A program made the position numbers and the translations under genes. Under the pieces are notes generated by a model. It was not told the DNA's origin. It searched no databases and saw only the letters and a program-made list of their open reading frames with translations. Positions 7,155 to 14,947 of a DNA stretch of 64,000 nt are shown here, in pieces; positions within the stretch are counted from its first letter, which is position 1; every line of letters begins with the position of its first letter. Source of the stretch: Microcella alkaliphila (lineage in GTDB: Bacteria > Actinomycetota > Actinomycetes > Actinomycetales > Microbacteriaceae); contig NZ_AP017315.1 in NCBI RefSeq assembly GCF_002355395.1, forward strand, positions 2,170,001 through 2,234,000, in the 5' to 3' direction.

Positions 7155-8444
7155 CTACCGACCCTGCGGCCAGTCGCGCGCGCCCGAGCCGATGTACAGC
7201 TGCTGCGGGCGGCCGATCTTCGTCTGCGGGTCGGCGTTCATCTCGCGCCAGTGGGCGATCCAGCCGGGCAGTCGGCCGATCGCGAACAGCACCGTGAACA
7301 TGCGGGTCGGGAAGCCCATCGCCTTGTAGATGACGCCCGTGTAGAAGTCGACGTTCGGGTAGAGCTTGCGCTCCTTGAAGTAGTCGTCGTCGAGCGCGAT
7401 CTGCTCGAGCTCGCGCGCGATGTCGAGCAGCGGGTCGCTGATGCCGAGGTCGGCGAGTACCGCATCCGCGCTCTCCTTCACGAGCTTCGCGCGCGGGTCG
7501 TACGACTTGTAGACCCGGTGGCCGAAGCCCATGAGCTTGATGCCGTCTTCCTTGTTCTTCACCCGCTCCACGAAGCGCTCGACGCTCTCACCCGAGTCGC
7601 GAATGCGCGCGAGCATCTCGAGCACCGACTCGTTGGCTCCACCGTGCAGCGGGCCAGACAGTGCGTTGATGCCAGCCGAGATGGAGGCAAACATGTTGGC
7701 CTCGGTCGAACCGACGAGACGCACGGTCGAGGTTGACGCGTTCTGCTCGTGGTCTTCGTGCAGGATCAGCAGGCGCTCGAGCGCCTTCGACAGCACCGGG
7801 TTGACCTCGTACGGCTCGGCCATGGTGCCGAAGTTCAGGCGCAGGAAGTTGTCGACGAAGCTCAGCGAGTTGTCGGGGTATAGGAACGCCTGGCCGACCG
7901 ACTTCTTGTGTGCGTACGCCGCGATGACGGGCAGCTTCGCGAGCAGGCGAATCGTCGAAATCTCGACCTGCTGCGGGTCGTGTGGGTTGAGCGAGTCGCC
8001 GTAGTACGTCGACAGCGCCGACACGGCGCTCGAGAGCACCGACATGGGGTGCGCCTGGTGCGGCAGGGCGTCGAAGAAGCGCTTCAGGTCTTCGTGCAGC
8101 AGCGTGTGGCGGCGCACCTTTTCGTCGAAGGCGGCCAGCTCGTCGGCGTTCGGCAACTCGCCGTAGATGAGCAGCCACGCCACCTCGAGAAAGGTGGCGT
8201 TCGCCGCGACGTCTTCGATCGCGTAGCCGCGGTAGCGCAACACGCCGTTCGCGCCGTCGATATAGGTGATCGCGCTCTTCGTCGAGGCGGTGTTGACGAA
8301 ACCGTAGTCGAGACCGGTGTACGCGGTCTGCTTCGTGAGCGTCGACAGGTCGATGCTGGATGCACCGTCGACGCTGTCAAGAATCGGGAACTCTGCGGTT
8401 CCGCCGGGATAGTGCAGCGTGGCCTTCTTCTCGGCGTCGCTCAC
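7155..8444 (-). CDS. gltA: Citrate synthase (type II, hexameric class)
   Basis: The enzyme condenses oxaloacetate and acetyl-CoA at the entry to the TCA cycle. The 429-aa product starts at GTG 8444, placed by GAGGAGG about 6 bases upstream. It has the beta-strand N-terminal domain of type II enzymes (TLHYPGGTAEFPILDS), the LRYRGYAIEDVA motif, the substrate histidine in PLHGGANESVLEML and the catalytic histidine in GFGHRVYKSYDPRA. The acidic partner is in the PNVDFYTG segment. It ends in PQQLYIGSGARDW, as in other actinobacterial enzymes. It lies downstream of dapC on the same strand with a 157-base gap and probably its own promoter. Confidence 0.96.
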   Translation of the reverse strand: MSDAEKKATLHYPGGTAEFPILDSVDGASSIDLSTLTKQTAYTGLDYGFVNTASTKSAITYIDGANGVLRYRGYAIEDVAANATFLEVAWLLIYGELPNADELAAFDEKVRRHTLLHEDLKRFFDALPHQAHPMSVLSSAVSALSTYYGDSLNPHDPQQVEISTIRLLAKLPVIAAYAHKKSVGQAFLYPDNSLSFVDNFLRLNFGTMAEPYEVNPVLSKALERLLILHEDHEQNASTSTVRLVGSTEANMFASISAGINALSGPLHGGANESVLEMLARIRDSGESVERFVERVKNKEDGIKLMGFGHRVYKSYDPRAKLVKESADAVLADLGISDPLLDIARELEQIALDDDYFKERKLYPNVDFYTGVIYKAMGFPTRMFTVLFAIGRLPGWIAHWREMNADPQTKIGRPQQLYIGSGARDWPQGR

Positions 8445-8601
8445 ATCGCCTCCTCGCGTTGGTTGGACTCGGTGGGGGGCGGGATCCCGGCTCGCGCCAA
8501 AGGGTGGTGGCGGCGCGGGTGACCCGCGGTACAGCCTAGGCGCAAACCCTGACCAGTAGCGCATCGACCAATGACCGGGCGGATCCGTTGTGGATGTGCG
8601 C

Positions 8602-9711
8602 CTAACGCAGGCGTGCAACGGCCGCCGCCACCCGCTCGTCGGTGGCCGTCAGGGCGATGCGGACATGCGTCGAAGCATCCCCTTCGTAGAAGGTCCCCGG
8701 CGCCGCGAGAATGCCCCGCTCCGCGAGCCATGCGATCGTCTCGAGGGCGGGCTCCCCGCGCGTCGCCCACAGGTAGAGCCCGGCCTCGGAGTGATCGATT
8801 CGGAAGCCGGCCTGCGTGATGGCGGCAACGAGCATCCCCCGCCGGTGCGCGTAGCGCGCTTTTTGCCCTGCGACGTGTGCGTCGTCGTCGAGCGCCGCCA
8901 CCATGGCGGCCTGCACGGGAGCCGGCGGAATCAACCCGGCGTGCTTGCGGACCGCGAGAATGCGCCCGACAAGCGCCGGGTCGCCCGCGACGAACGCCGC
9001 CCGATAGCCGGCGAGGTTCGACTGCTTCGACAGCGAGTACACGCTGAGCACGCCGTCGAGCGCGCCGCCCGCGCTCGCCTCGCCGATGACGTCGTGATCG
9101 AGGATGCTCGTCACCGGCCGGTCGGCGAACGGCGCCTCCCAGCCGAGCTCGGCATAGCACTCGTCGTTCACGATGACGGCCCCGAGCGCACGGGCGGCAT
9201 CGACCCGAGCGCGCAGGGCGCCGGCGTCGAGGACCGACCCGGTCGGGTTTCCGGGCGAGTTCAGCCAGACGAGCGTGGTGTTGTCTGGCCAGGCGTCGGG
9301 GTCGTCGGCCGCCACCGCCCGTGCGCCCGCGATCGCCGCACCGACGGCATATGTCGGATACGCGGTCTCGGGGTGCACCACGGTGTCGCCCGCGCCCACG
9401 TCGAGCAGGAGCGGCAGCAGGCCGACGAGCTCTTTCGAGCCAATGGTCGGCAGCACGGCGTCGACGCTCGGCAGGGTGACGCCGCGACGGCGCGCGTACC
9501 AGCGCACGATCGCCTCGCGGAGCGCCGGCGTGCCCATGGTTTGGGGGTAGGCGTGCGCGTCCGTCGCGGCGATGAGGGCGTCTCGCACGACGTCGGGGGT
9601 GGGGTCGACGGGAGAACCGACCGAGAGGTCGACGATGCCGTCGGCGTGTTCGCGGGCCCGTGTCGCGAAGGGGGCGAGCGAGTCCCAGGGGAAGTCGGGT
9701 AGCGCCGGCAC
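8602..9711 (-). CDS. dapC: Succinyldiaminopimelate transaminase (class I/II PLP aminotransferase)
   Basis: This converts N-succinyl-2-amino-6-ketopimelate to N-succinyl-L,L-diaminopimelate, between DapD and DapE. Fold-type I features are the AYPQTMGTPALREAIVRWY block, NSPGNPTGSV, NDECYAELGWEAP and the PLP-lysine motif SLSKQSNLAGYRAAF. The start was placed at GTG 9711 (PALPDFPWDSLAP is the conserved beginning), 11 bases after the fdxA stop. There is no clear ribosome site, so it is probably translated by coupling. Pairing of fdxA with dapC is common in Actinobacteria, and the partner dapD/dapE genes lie 3 kb away. Confidence 0.92.
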   Translation of the reverse strand: MPALPDFPWDSLAPFATRAREHADGIVDLSVGSPVDPTPDVVRDALIAATDAHAYPQTMGTPALREAIVRWYARRRGVTLPSVDAVLPTIGSKELVGLLPLLLDVGAGDTVVHPETAYPTYAVGAAIAGARAVAADDPDAWPDNTTLVWLNSPGNPTGSVLDAGALRARVDAARALGAVIVNDECYAELGWEAPFADRPVTSILDHDVIGEASAGGALDGVLSVYSLSKQSNLAGYRAAFVAGDPALVGRILAVRKHAGLIPPAPVQAAMVAALDDDAHVAGQKARYAHRRGMLVAAITQAGFRIDHSEAGLYLWATRGEPALETIAWLAERGILAAPGTFYEGDASTHVRIALTATDERVAAAVARLR

Positions 9712-9722
9712 GGCGGCGTCGC

Positions 9723-10040
9723 CTAGTTCTGGGGCGGAAGGGCTGCGACGATCGGGTGATCCGAGTGGATCACGCCGACCTTTGCCGCACCGCCGGGCGA
9801 GCCGATCTCGGTGAAGAACTCGACGTTCGCGGTGTAGTACTCGGCCCATTGCTCGGGCACGTCGTCTTCGTAGTAGATGGCCTCGACGGGGCACACCGGC
9901 TCGCACGCACCGCAGTCGACGCACTCGTCGGGGTGGATGTAGAGCATGCGGTCGCCCTCGTAGATGCAGTCGACGGGGCACTCGTCGATGCAGGCACGGT
10001 CTTTCACATCGACGCAGGGCAGGGCGATCACGTAGGTCAC
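9723..10040 (-). CDS. fdxA: 7Fe ferredoxin (FdxA type), 105 aa
   Basis: A soluble electron carrier with two clusters. Cysteines are at 9, 17, 21, 25 and at 40, 43, 46, 50, in the C-x7-C-x3-C-x3-C and C-x2-C-x2-C-x3-C arrangement of seven-iron ferredoxins, followed by the conserved WAEYYTANVEFF tail. The GTG start overlaps the stop of the upstream membrane-protein gene (GTGA), and dapC follows 11 bases after the stop. The redox partner is not shown by the sequence. Confidence 0.94.
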   Translation of the reverse strand: MTYVIALPCVDVKDRACIDECPVDCIYEGDRMLYIHPDECVDCGACEPVCPVEAIYYEDDVPEQWAEYYTANVEFFTEIGSPGGAAKVGVIHSDHPIVAALPPQN

Positions 10041-10468
10041 GGTGCGACGGTTTCCTTCTCGTTGAGGGACTCGTTTATGCTATCCGTCCCCCGCCGGGGA
10101 GCACGCTGTATGCGCGGCCACGACACGACGACGGCGCTCACCGCCATCACACCGATGAGCCAGGCGTAGCCGACGGTGTTTCCCGGCACGACCAGGCTGC
10201 CCCCGGCGGCCGCGGGCGCGGCGAGGAGGGTGGTGACTCCGAGTAGGCCCGCCGCGGCGCCGATGACGCCCGCCCGACTGGGCGCGGCGAGGCGGGCGCC
10301 TACCAGGAACACGGTCGAGGTCACCAGCGCGAGGCTGATCCCGAGCGGCGGCATGGACTGGTGGGCGAAGGTGGCAACGAGCCCGACCAGCGCGCCGAGT
10401 ACCGCACCGGCGACGACCAGGCCGCCCCGCAGCAGCCAGCGCGCACCGGCGCCGGGGTGAGAGGCCAT
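10037..10468 (-). CDS. Four-helix membrane protein of unknown function, 143 aa
   Basis: I do not recognise a defined family. Four hydrophobic segments are visible: GGLVVAGAVLGALVGLVATFA, LGISLALVTSTVFLVGARLA, GVIGAAAGLLGVTTLLAAPA and VGYAWLIGVMAVSAVVVSW. A basic, polar tail follows. The ATG at 10468 overlaps the ilvE stop (TAATG) and its own stop overlaps the fdxA start (GTGA), so it is translated as part of the leuB-ilvE-fdxA-dapC run. The location of an unknown membrane protein between amino-acid enzymes gives no strong hint of function. Confidence 0.75.
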   Translation of the reverse strand: MASHPGAGARWLLRGGLVVAGAVLGALVGLVATFAHQSMPPLGISLALVTSTVFLVGARLAAPSRAGVIGAAAGLLGVTTLLAAPAAAGGSLVVPGNTVGYAWLIGVMAVSAVVVSWPRIQRAPRRGTDSINESLNEKETVAP

Positions 10469-11580
10469 TAGGAGTCCAGGCGGAGCATCCACCCGTGGGG
10501 GTCGTCCGCCCGGCCGTACTGGATGTCAGTGAGGGCCTGGCGCAGCTCCATCGTGAGGGTTCCGGGGGCCGCGTCGGGGCTGCCGATCGTGAAGCCCTCG
10601 CCCTTCAGCTGGCCGATCGGCGTCACGACCGCGGCGGTGCCGCAGGCGAATGCCTCGACGATGTCGCCCGACTCGTAGCCGGTCTTCCACTCGTCCAGCT
10701 CAACGGCGCGTCGCTCGACGCGGTGGCCGCGGTCTTCGGCGAGCTGCAGGATCGAGTCGCGCGTGATGCCCTCGAGGATCGAGTCACTGTGCGGTGTCAC
10801 GAGCGTGCGGTCCTTGTAGACGAGCACGATGTTCATGCCGCCGAGCTCTTCGAGGTACTTCTGCTCGACCGAGTCGAGGAACAGCACCTGCTGGCAGCCG
10901 TGGTCGGCGGCCTCCGCCTGCGCGACGAGCGAGGCCGCGTAGTTGCCGCCGGTTTTCGCAGCCCCGGTGCCGCCGCGTCCGGCGCGCGAGTACTGCGTCG
11001 ACAGCCAGATCGACACGGGGGCAGGGCCCGAGGTGAAGTAGGCGCCCGCGGGCGACGCGATGACGTAGTAGTTGACCTTCTTTGCCGGACGCACGCCGAG
11101 GAAGGCCTCCTTGGCGAACATGAACGGACGCAGGTAGAGGCTCGTCTCGGGAGCGCTCGGCACCCAGTCGCCGTCGACGGCGATGAGCTGCTTGAGCGAC
11201 TCGATGAAATAGTCGACGGGTAGCTCCGGAAGCGCCAGTCGCTTCGCCGATCGCTGCAGGCGCCAGGCGTTCGCGTCGGGGCGGAACGACCAGATCGACC
11301 CGTCGGCGTGGCGGTAGGCCTTCAGCCCCTCGAAGATTTCCTGCCCGTAGTGCAGTACGGCGGCCGACGGGTCGAGCGAGATCGGGCCGTATGGCTGCAC
11401 GCGCGGGCGGTGCCAGCCACCCCACTCGCTCCAGCAGATGTCGACCATGTGGTCGGTGAAGTTCTGCCCGAAGCCGGGGTTCGCGAGTACTTCCGCGCGC
11501 TTCTCGTCGCTCGCCGCGTTGTCGTTACGCGTGACAGCGAACTCCAGGTTCTTCGGAGCCAGGGGCAGAAGGTTCGTCAT
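10468..11580 (-). CDS. ilvE: Branched-chain amino acid aminotransferase
   Basis: This fold-type IV PLP enzyme makes the last step to valine, leucine and isoleucine. The 370-aa product has HYGQEIFEGLKAYRHADGSI (about residues 77-96), the PLP lysine at K209 in AAKTGGNYAASL, and EELGGMNIVLVYKD. The ATG at 11580 follows GAGGA at good spacing; an upstream in-frame extension has no ribosome site. leuB lies 69 bases upstream on the same strand. The stop codon overlaps the start of the next gene. Confidence 0.95.
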   Translation of the reverse strand: MTNLLPLAPKNLEFAVTRNDNAASDEKRAEVLANPGFGQNFTDHMVDICWSEWGGWHRPRVQPYGPISLDPSAAVLHYGQEIFEGLKAYRHADGSIWSFRPDANAWRLQRSAKRLALPELPVDYFIESLKQLIAVDGDWVPSAPETSLYLRPFMFAKEAFLGVRPAKKVNYYVIASPAGAYFTSGPAPVSIWLSTQYSRAGRGGTGAAKTGGNYAASLVAQAEAADHGCQQVLFLDSVEQKYLEELGGMNIVLVYKDRTLVTPHSDSILEGITRDSILQLAEDRGHRVERRAVELDEWKTGYESGDIVEAFACGTAAVVTPIGQLKGEGFTIGSPDAAPGTLTMELRQALTDIQYGRADDPHGWMLRLDS

Positions 11581-11649
11581 GGCGGTCCTCGTCGATCGAG
11601 CGGTGTTGCTCAAGAGTACTGCCGCTGCTGTCGTCGCGGGTGCGGCCGA

Positions 11650-12705
11650 TCAGGTCGACGACGCGACAAAGGCGGCGATGGATGCTCCGATCTCGCCGGT
11701 CGTGCGCGTCGCGTCTCCGCGCCCCGCGAGATCGTGCTCGACGGCGCGCTCGATGCGGGCCGCGGCCTCGTCGAGCCCCGACTGCCGCAGCAAGAGAGCG
11801 GCCGAGAGGATCGCCGCCGTTGGGTCGGCTTTCTGCTGCCCGGCGATGTCGGGCGCAGAACCGTGCACGGGCTCGAACATGGAGGGGTGAGCGCCCGACG
11901 GGTCGAGGTTGCCCGAGGCGGCGATGCCGATGCCGCCGCCGACGGCGCCGGCGAGGTCGGTCACGATGTCGCCGAACAGGTTGTCCGTGACGATGACGTC
12001 GAAGCGCGCCGGATCGGTGACGAGGAAGATCATGGTCGCATCCACGTGCAGGTAGTCGACCGTGACGTCGGGGTGCTCGGCCGCGACCCGGTCGACGGTG
12101 CGCTGCCAGAGCGACCCGGCGTGAACGAGAACGTTCGTCTTGTGCACGAGCGTCACGCGACGGCGGCGCTTCTCGGCCTCGGCGAAGGCGAAGCGCACGA
12201 CCCGCTCGACACCGTAGGCGGTGTTGACGCTCGTTTCGTTCGCGACTTCGTGCGGCGTGCCCACCCGTATCGCCCCGCCGTTGCCGACGTAGGGCCCTTC
12301 CGTGCCCTCGCGCACGACCACGAAGTCGATGTCTCCGGGCGATGAGAGTGGCGACGTCACGCCCGGGTACAGGCGGGTCGGGCGGAGGTTGACGTGGTGG
12401 TCGAAGGCGAACCGGAGCTTGAGCAGCAGGCCGCGCTCGATGATGCCGCCAGCGAGCTTCGGGTCGCGTGGGTCGCCGCCCACCGCTCCGAGCAGGATCG
12501 CGTCGTGCTGCCGCAGCGCATCAAGCGTTGCGTCATCGAGGATCTCGCCGGTGGCCAGGTAATGCCCCGCTCCGAGCGGGTACCGCGTCTCGTGCACCTC
12601 CACGCTGTCACCGACGGCGGCCCGCAGGACGGTGAGCGCCTCGGCGATGACCTCCGGTCCGATGCCGTCTCCGGGGATCACGGCCAGGTCGAGTGTGCGG
12701 GTCAC
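11650..12705 (-). CDS. leuB: 3-isopropylmalate dehydrogenase
   Basis: The enzyme oxidises and decarboxylates 3-isopropylmalate in leucine synthesis, with NAD+ and Mg2+/Mn2+. The 351-aa protein carries the family motifs [16 protein letters not shown] at the start, [30 protein letters not shown] and the metal-binding region [21 protein letters not shown] (D-x3-D type), then the NAD-binding [13 protein letters not shown]. The GTG at 12705 is preceded by AAGGAGGACCC. A strong CCCCCGAACGGGGG palindrome sits 34 bases upstream of the start. It leads the leuB-ilvE-fdxA-dapC transcription unit. Confidence 0.96.
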   Translation of the reverse strand: MTRTLDLAVIPGDGIGPEVIAEALTVLRAAVGDSVEVHETRYPLGAGHYLATGEILDDATLDALRQHDAILLGAVGGDPRDPKLAGGIIERGLLLKLRFAFDHHVNLRPTRLYPGVTSPLSSPGDIDFVVVREGTEGPYVGNGGAIRVGTPHEVANETSVNTAYGVERVVRFAFAEAEKRRRRVTLVHKTNVLVHAGSLWQRTVDRVAAEHPDVTVDYLHVDATMIFLVTDPARFDVIVTDNLFGDIVTDLAGAVGGGIGIAASGNLDPSGAHPSMFEPVHGSAPDIAGQQKADPTAAILSAALLLRQSGLDEAAARIERAVEHDLAGRGDATRTTGEIGASIAAFVASST

Positions 12706-12739
12706 GGGTCCTCCTTGAGTGTTCGGAACGCGCTTCCTG

Positions 12740-12753
12740 CCCCCGAACGGGGG
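12740..12753. promoter_or_regulatory. CCCCCG-AA-CGGGGG palindrome upstream of leuB
   Basis: A perfect G/C palindrome lies 35 bases upstream of the leuB start. It resembles the TACCCCC-n4-GGGGGTA element at 46820. It may be an operator or a leader hairpin. No T-run follows, so it is not an obvious terminator. Confidence 0.4.
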
Positions 12754-12945
12754 ACATGTCAGGCGATTCCCAGCATGGCGCTACTTCCCCGGAAAACCGG
12801 GCCAGATTGCGTTTCAGGCTACCGCCTGGAAGCGGCCGGATGCCCGCGGGGGCTTTCGCGAAACGTCCAGGCAGCGCTAATTTTTTTCCCGGCCCACATC
12901 CGGGTCAGGCCCGATCACGGGTCAACCGAGAAAGGAAACAGTGTC

Positions 12946-13206
12946 ATGAGCATTGGTTTCGGCATCTTCCTGTTCGCCGTCGGCGCGATTCTTGCGTTCG
13001 CTGTGAACGTCGCCGTCGAGGGCATTGAGCTCGTCACGATCGGCTACATCCTGATGGGCGCCGGCATTGTGACCGTCATCATCGGCATCGCGCTGATGAT
13101 GCGCCGCCGTTCGGCGGTAACCACCGAGCGCACGGGTGTCGACCCGGCGAGCGGTGAGCGCGTGACGCGCCGCGAGGCGTCGGTCGACGACCCGCCCGTC
13201 GCGTAG
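12946..13206 (+). CDS. DUF6458-type two-helix membrane protein, 86 aa
   Basis: This actinobacterial small membrane protein family has no known biochemical role. It has two membrane helices (IGFGIFLFAVGAILAFAVNVAV and LVTIGYILMGAGIVTVIIGIALM), then a basic cytoplasmic tail with TERTGVDPASGERVTRREAS. The ATG at 12946 is preceded by GAAAGGAAA. A run of seven T's near 12880 lies upstream and makes the promoter region unusually AT-rich for this genome. A bidirectional terminator follows the gene. Confidence 0.85.
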   Translation: MSIGFGIFLFAVGAILAFAVNVAVEGIELVTIGYILMGAGIVTVIIGIALMMRRRSAVTTERTGVDPASGERVTRREASVDDPPVA

Positions 13207-13261
13207 CCACAGACCTCCGGTCGCGGACCCGATCCCGCGATCCGAGCATCCCGATCAGGCG

Positions 13262-13293
13262 AATGGCGCTGGCCCTCTGGGGCCGGCGCCATT
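13262..13293. terminator. Bidirectional terminator between the DUF6458 gene and speB
   Basis: AATGGCGC (13262-13269) pairs with GCGCCATT (13286-13293), with further GGCC/GGCC pairing inside. It lies between convergent genes, with A/T at both outer ends. Confidence 0.75.
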
Positions 13294-13314
13294 TGTCGTG
13301 TGCGCGACGTCGCG

Positions 13315-14256
13315 TCAGCGCGCCATCGCGCTGATGAGTTCGTAGGCGACGTGTGAGGCGGCGACGGCCGTGAGCTGGGCGTGGTCGTATGCCGGGGCAA
13401 CCTCGACGACGTCGGCGCCCACAATGCGGTGCTCGCCGAGCGCGCGCACCATGGCCAGCAACTCTCGGCTCGTCAGGCCTCCCGCCTCCGGCGTGCCGGT
13501 GCCGGGCGCGTGCGCGGGGTCAAGAACGTCGATGTCAATCGAGACGTAGACGGGGCGGTCGCCGAGGCGAGCATGCATGCGCTCGATAGCTCGCGCGAGG
13601 CCTTCCGTCTCTAGCTCGACGGAGCTGATGATCGCGAAGCCGAGGCGTTCGTCGTCGCGCAGGTTCTCCTTGCCGTACAGCGGCCCGCGAATGCCGACGT
13701 GCAGGCTCGCCTCCTGATCGATGAGCCCCTCCTCGCTCGCGCGACGGAAGGGTGTGCCGTGCGTGACGGGTGCCCCGAAGTAGGTGTCCCAGGTGTCGAG
13801 GTGTGCGTCGAAGTGCACGACGGCGACGGGGCCACCCTCGCGCTCGGCGGCGACGCGAAGAAGCGGCAGGGCGATCGTGTGGTCGCCACCGATCGTGACG
13901 AGGCGGGTGCCCCCCTCGGTCAGATCGCGCGCGGCGGCCTCGATGGCGGCAACAGCTTCGGTGATGTCGAAGGGGTTCGCGGCGATGTCTCCGGCGTCGA
14001 CGACCTGCTGCACGGCGAACGGGTGTACGTCCTGTGCAGGGTTGTACGGTCGCAGCAACCGGCTCGCCTCGCGCACGTGCGCCGGGCCGAAGCGCGCCCC
14101 GGGCCGATAGCTCACTCCTGAGTCGAACGGCACGCCCACGACGGCGATGTCGGCGCGCTCAACCTGGTCGAGGCGCGGCAGCCGGGCGAAAGTCGCAATG
14201 TCGGCGAACCGCGGGCGGGTGCTCGCGTCGACGGGTCCGATCGGGTCGGGGCTCAT
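13315..14256 (-). CDS. speB: Agmatinase / ureohydrolase family protein
   Basis: A binuclear manganese hydrolase that probably releases urea from agmatine or another guanidino compound. The 313-aa protein has all metal-site motifs: [21 protein letters not shown] and [41 protein letters not shown] near the N-terminus is typical of the agmatinase branch. The ATG at 14256 is leaderless, with TACTCT 6 bases upstream and TTTACC 17 bases further. A palindrome covers that -35. No arginine decarboxylase is in the window, so the true guanidino substrate is not certain. Confidence 0.88.
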   Translation of the reverse strand: MSPDPIGPVDASTRPRFADIATFARLPRLDQVERADIAVVGVPFDSGVSYRPGARFGPAHVREASRLLRPYNPAQDVHPFAVQQVVDAGDIAANPFDITEAVAAIEAAARDLTEGGTRLVTIGGDHTIALPLLRVAAEREGGPVAVVHFDAHLDTWDTYFGAPVTHGTPFRRASEEGLIDQEASLHVGIRGPLYGKENLRDDERLGFAIISSVELETEGLARAIERMHARLGDRPVYVSIDIDVLDPAHAPGTGTPEAGGLTSRELLAMVRALGEHRIVGADVVEVAPAYDHAQLTAVAASHVAYELISAMAR

Positions 14257-14262
14257 GTCACA

Positions 14263-14268
14263 AGAGTA
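14263..14268 (-). promoter_or_regulatory. -10 box of the agmatinase promoter (with -35 at 14286-14291)
   Basis: TACTCT lies 6 bases before the ATG at 14256. TTTACC lies 17 bases upstream of it. This is one of the few complete -35/-10 pairs in the window. Confidence 0.65.
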
Positions 14269-14278
14269 ATCAGTTGGT

Positions 14279-14300
14279 GTCTGTGGGTAAACACACAGAC
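14279..14300. promoter_or_regulatory. Operator palindrome GTCTGTG-n8-CACAGAC between speB and its regulator
   Basis: Perfect 7-base arms are centred on the -35 (14286-14291) of the agmatinase promoter and lie just upstream of the divergent XRE-cupin gene. It is the obvious site for that regulator, blocking speB and possibly its own transcription. Confidence 0.65.
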
Positions 14301-14321
14301 CAGGAAGTCTGCTGTCGCCAC

Positions 14322-14327
14322 TACAGT
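14322..14327 (+). promoter_or_regulatory. Possible -10 box of the XRE-cupin gene
   Basis: TACAGT, with an expected start near 14334. No convincing -35 is seen. The gene has a strong GAGGAGG ribosome site. Confidence 0.4.
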
Positions 14328-14346
14328 AAAGGTGAGGAGGTCGCAG

Positions 14347-14931
14347 ATGAAGCCCGTGCATCCCCGCGCCAGCCGTGAACCCGTGCGTATTGGCGTGAAA
14401 CTGCGGGCATCGCGCCTTGCTCAAGGCCTCACCGTCGCGCAGGTTGCCGAAGCATCGGGCCTCACCCGCGGGTTTCTCAGCCGCGTCGAACGCGACGAGA
14501 CCTCCCCCAGCGTCTCCACGCTCATCACGATCTGCCAGGTGCTCTCCCTCCCCGTCGGCGACCTGTTCGAGACGGTCGAGAGCGACCTGATTCGCCTCGA
14601 CGACGCCCCGCTCATCAACATGGGCGGCAGCGACGTCGTCGAGCGCATGCTGACCCCGCGCGGGCAGGGCCGGGTGCAGATTCTCCGCTCGGTGATGCAG
14701 CCGGGAGCGACGGGCGGCGACGATCCCTACACCGTCAACTGCGACGTCGAAGTGCTGCACATCGTGTCGGGTGAACTGCGCCTGCGCCTCGGCAACGAGT
14801 GGCACGAGCTAGCCGCGGGCGACACGATGACGTTCCCCGGGCGCGAGCCGCACACGTGGCGTAACGAGTCCGCGAGCGAGACGGTCGCGTTGTGGATGCT
14901 CGTACCCGCCCCGTGGAGCGGCTCCCAGTAA
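14347..14931 (+). CDS. XRE-family regulator with C-terminal cupin domain, 194 aa
   Basis: Residues about 15-70 form a lambda-repressor-like helix-turn-helix ([21 protein letters not shown] then [19 protein letters not shown]). Residues about 110-190 form a cupin sensor ([28 protein letters not shown] then [12 protein letters not shown]). This is the PuuR-like layout used for polyamine or amino-acid sensing. The ATG at 14347 is placed by GAGGAGG; a GTG at 14332 lies inside the ribosome site. It is divergent from the agmatinase with a perfect palindrome between, so it probably represses speB until a polyamine or guanidino ligand binds. The ligand is inference. Confidence 0.9.
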   Translation: MKPVHPRASREPVRIGVKLRASRLAQGLTVAQVAEASGLTRGFLSRVERDETSPSVSTLITICQVLSLPVGDLFETVESDLIRLDDAPLINMGGSDVVERMLTPRGQGRVQILRSVMQPGATGGDDPYTVNCDVEVLHIVSGELRLRLGNEWHELAAGDTMTFPGREPHTWRNESASETVALWMLVPAPWSGSQ

Positions 14932-14947
14932 CGCTCCGCGCGCGCCG

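Noticed and set aside
6825..7736. 303-codon open frame on the plus strand from ATG 6825 across the repeat region into citrate synthase
   Set aside because: It runs through an inverted repeat, tandem repeats and the antisense of gltA. It has no ribosome site and no family resemblance.
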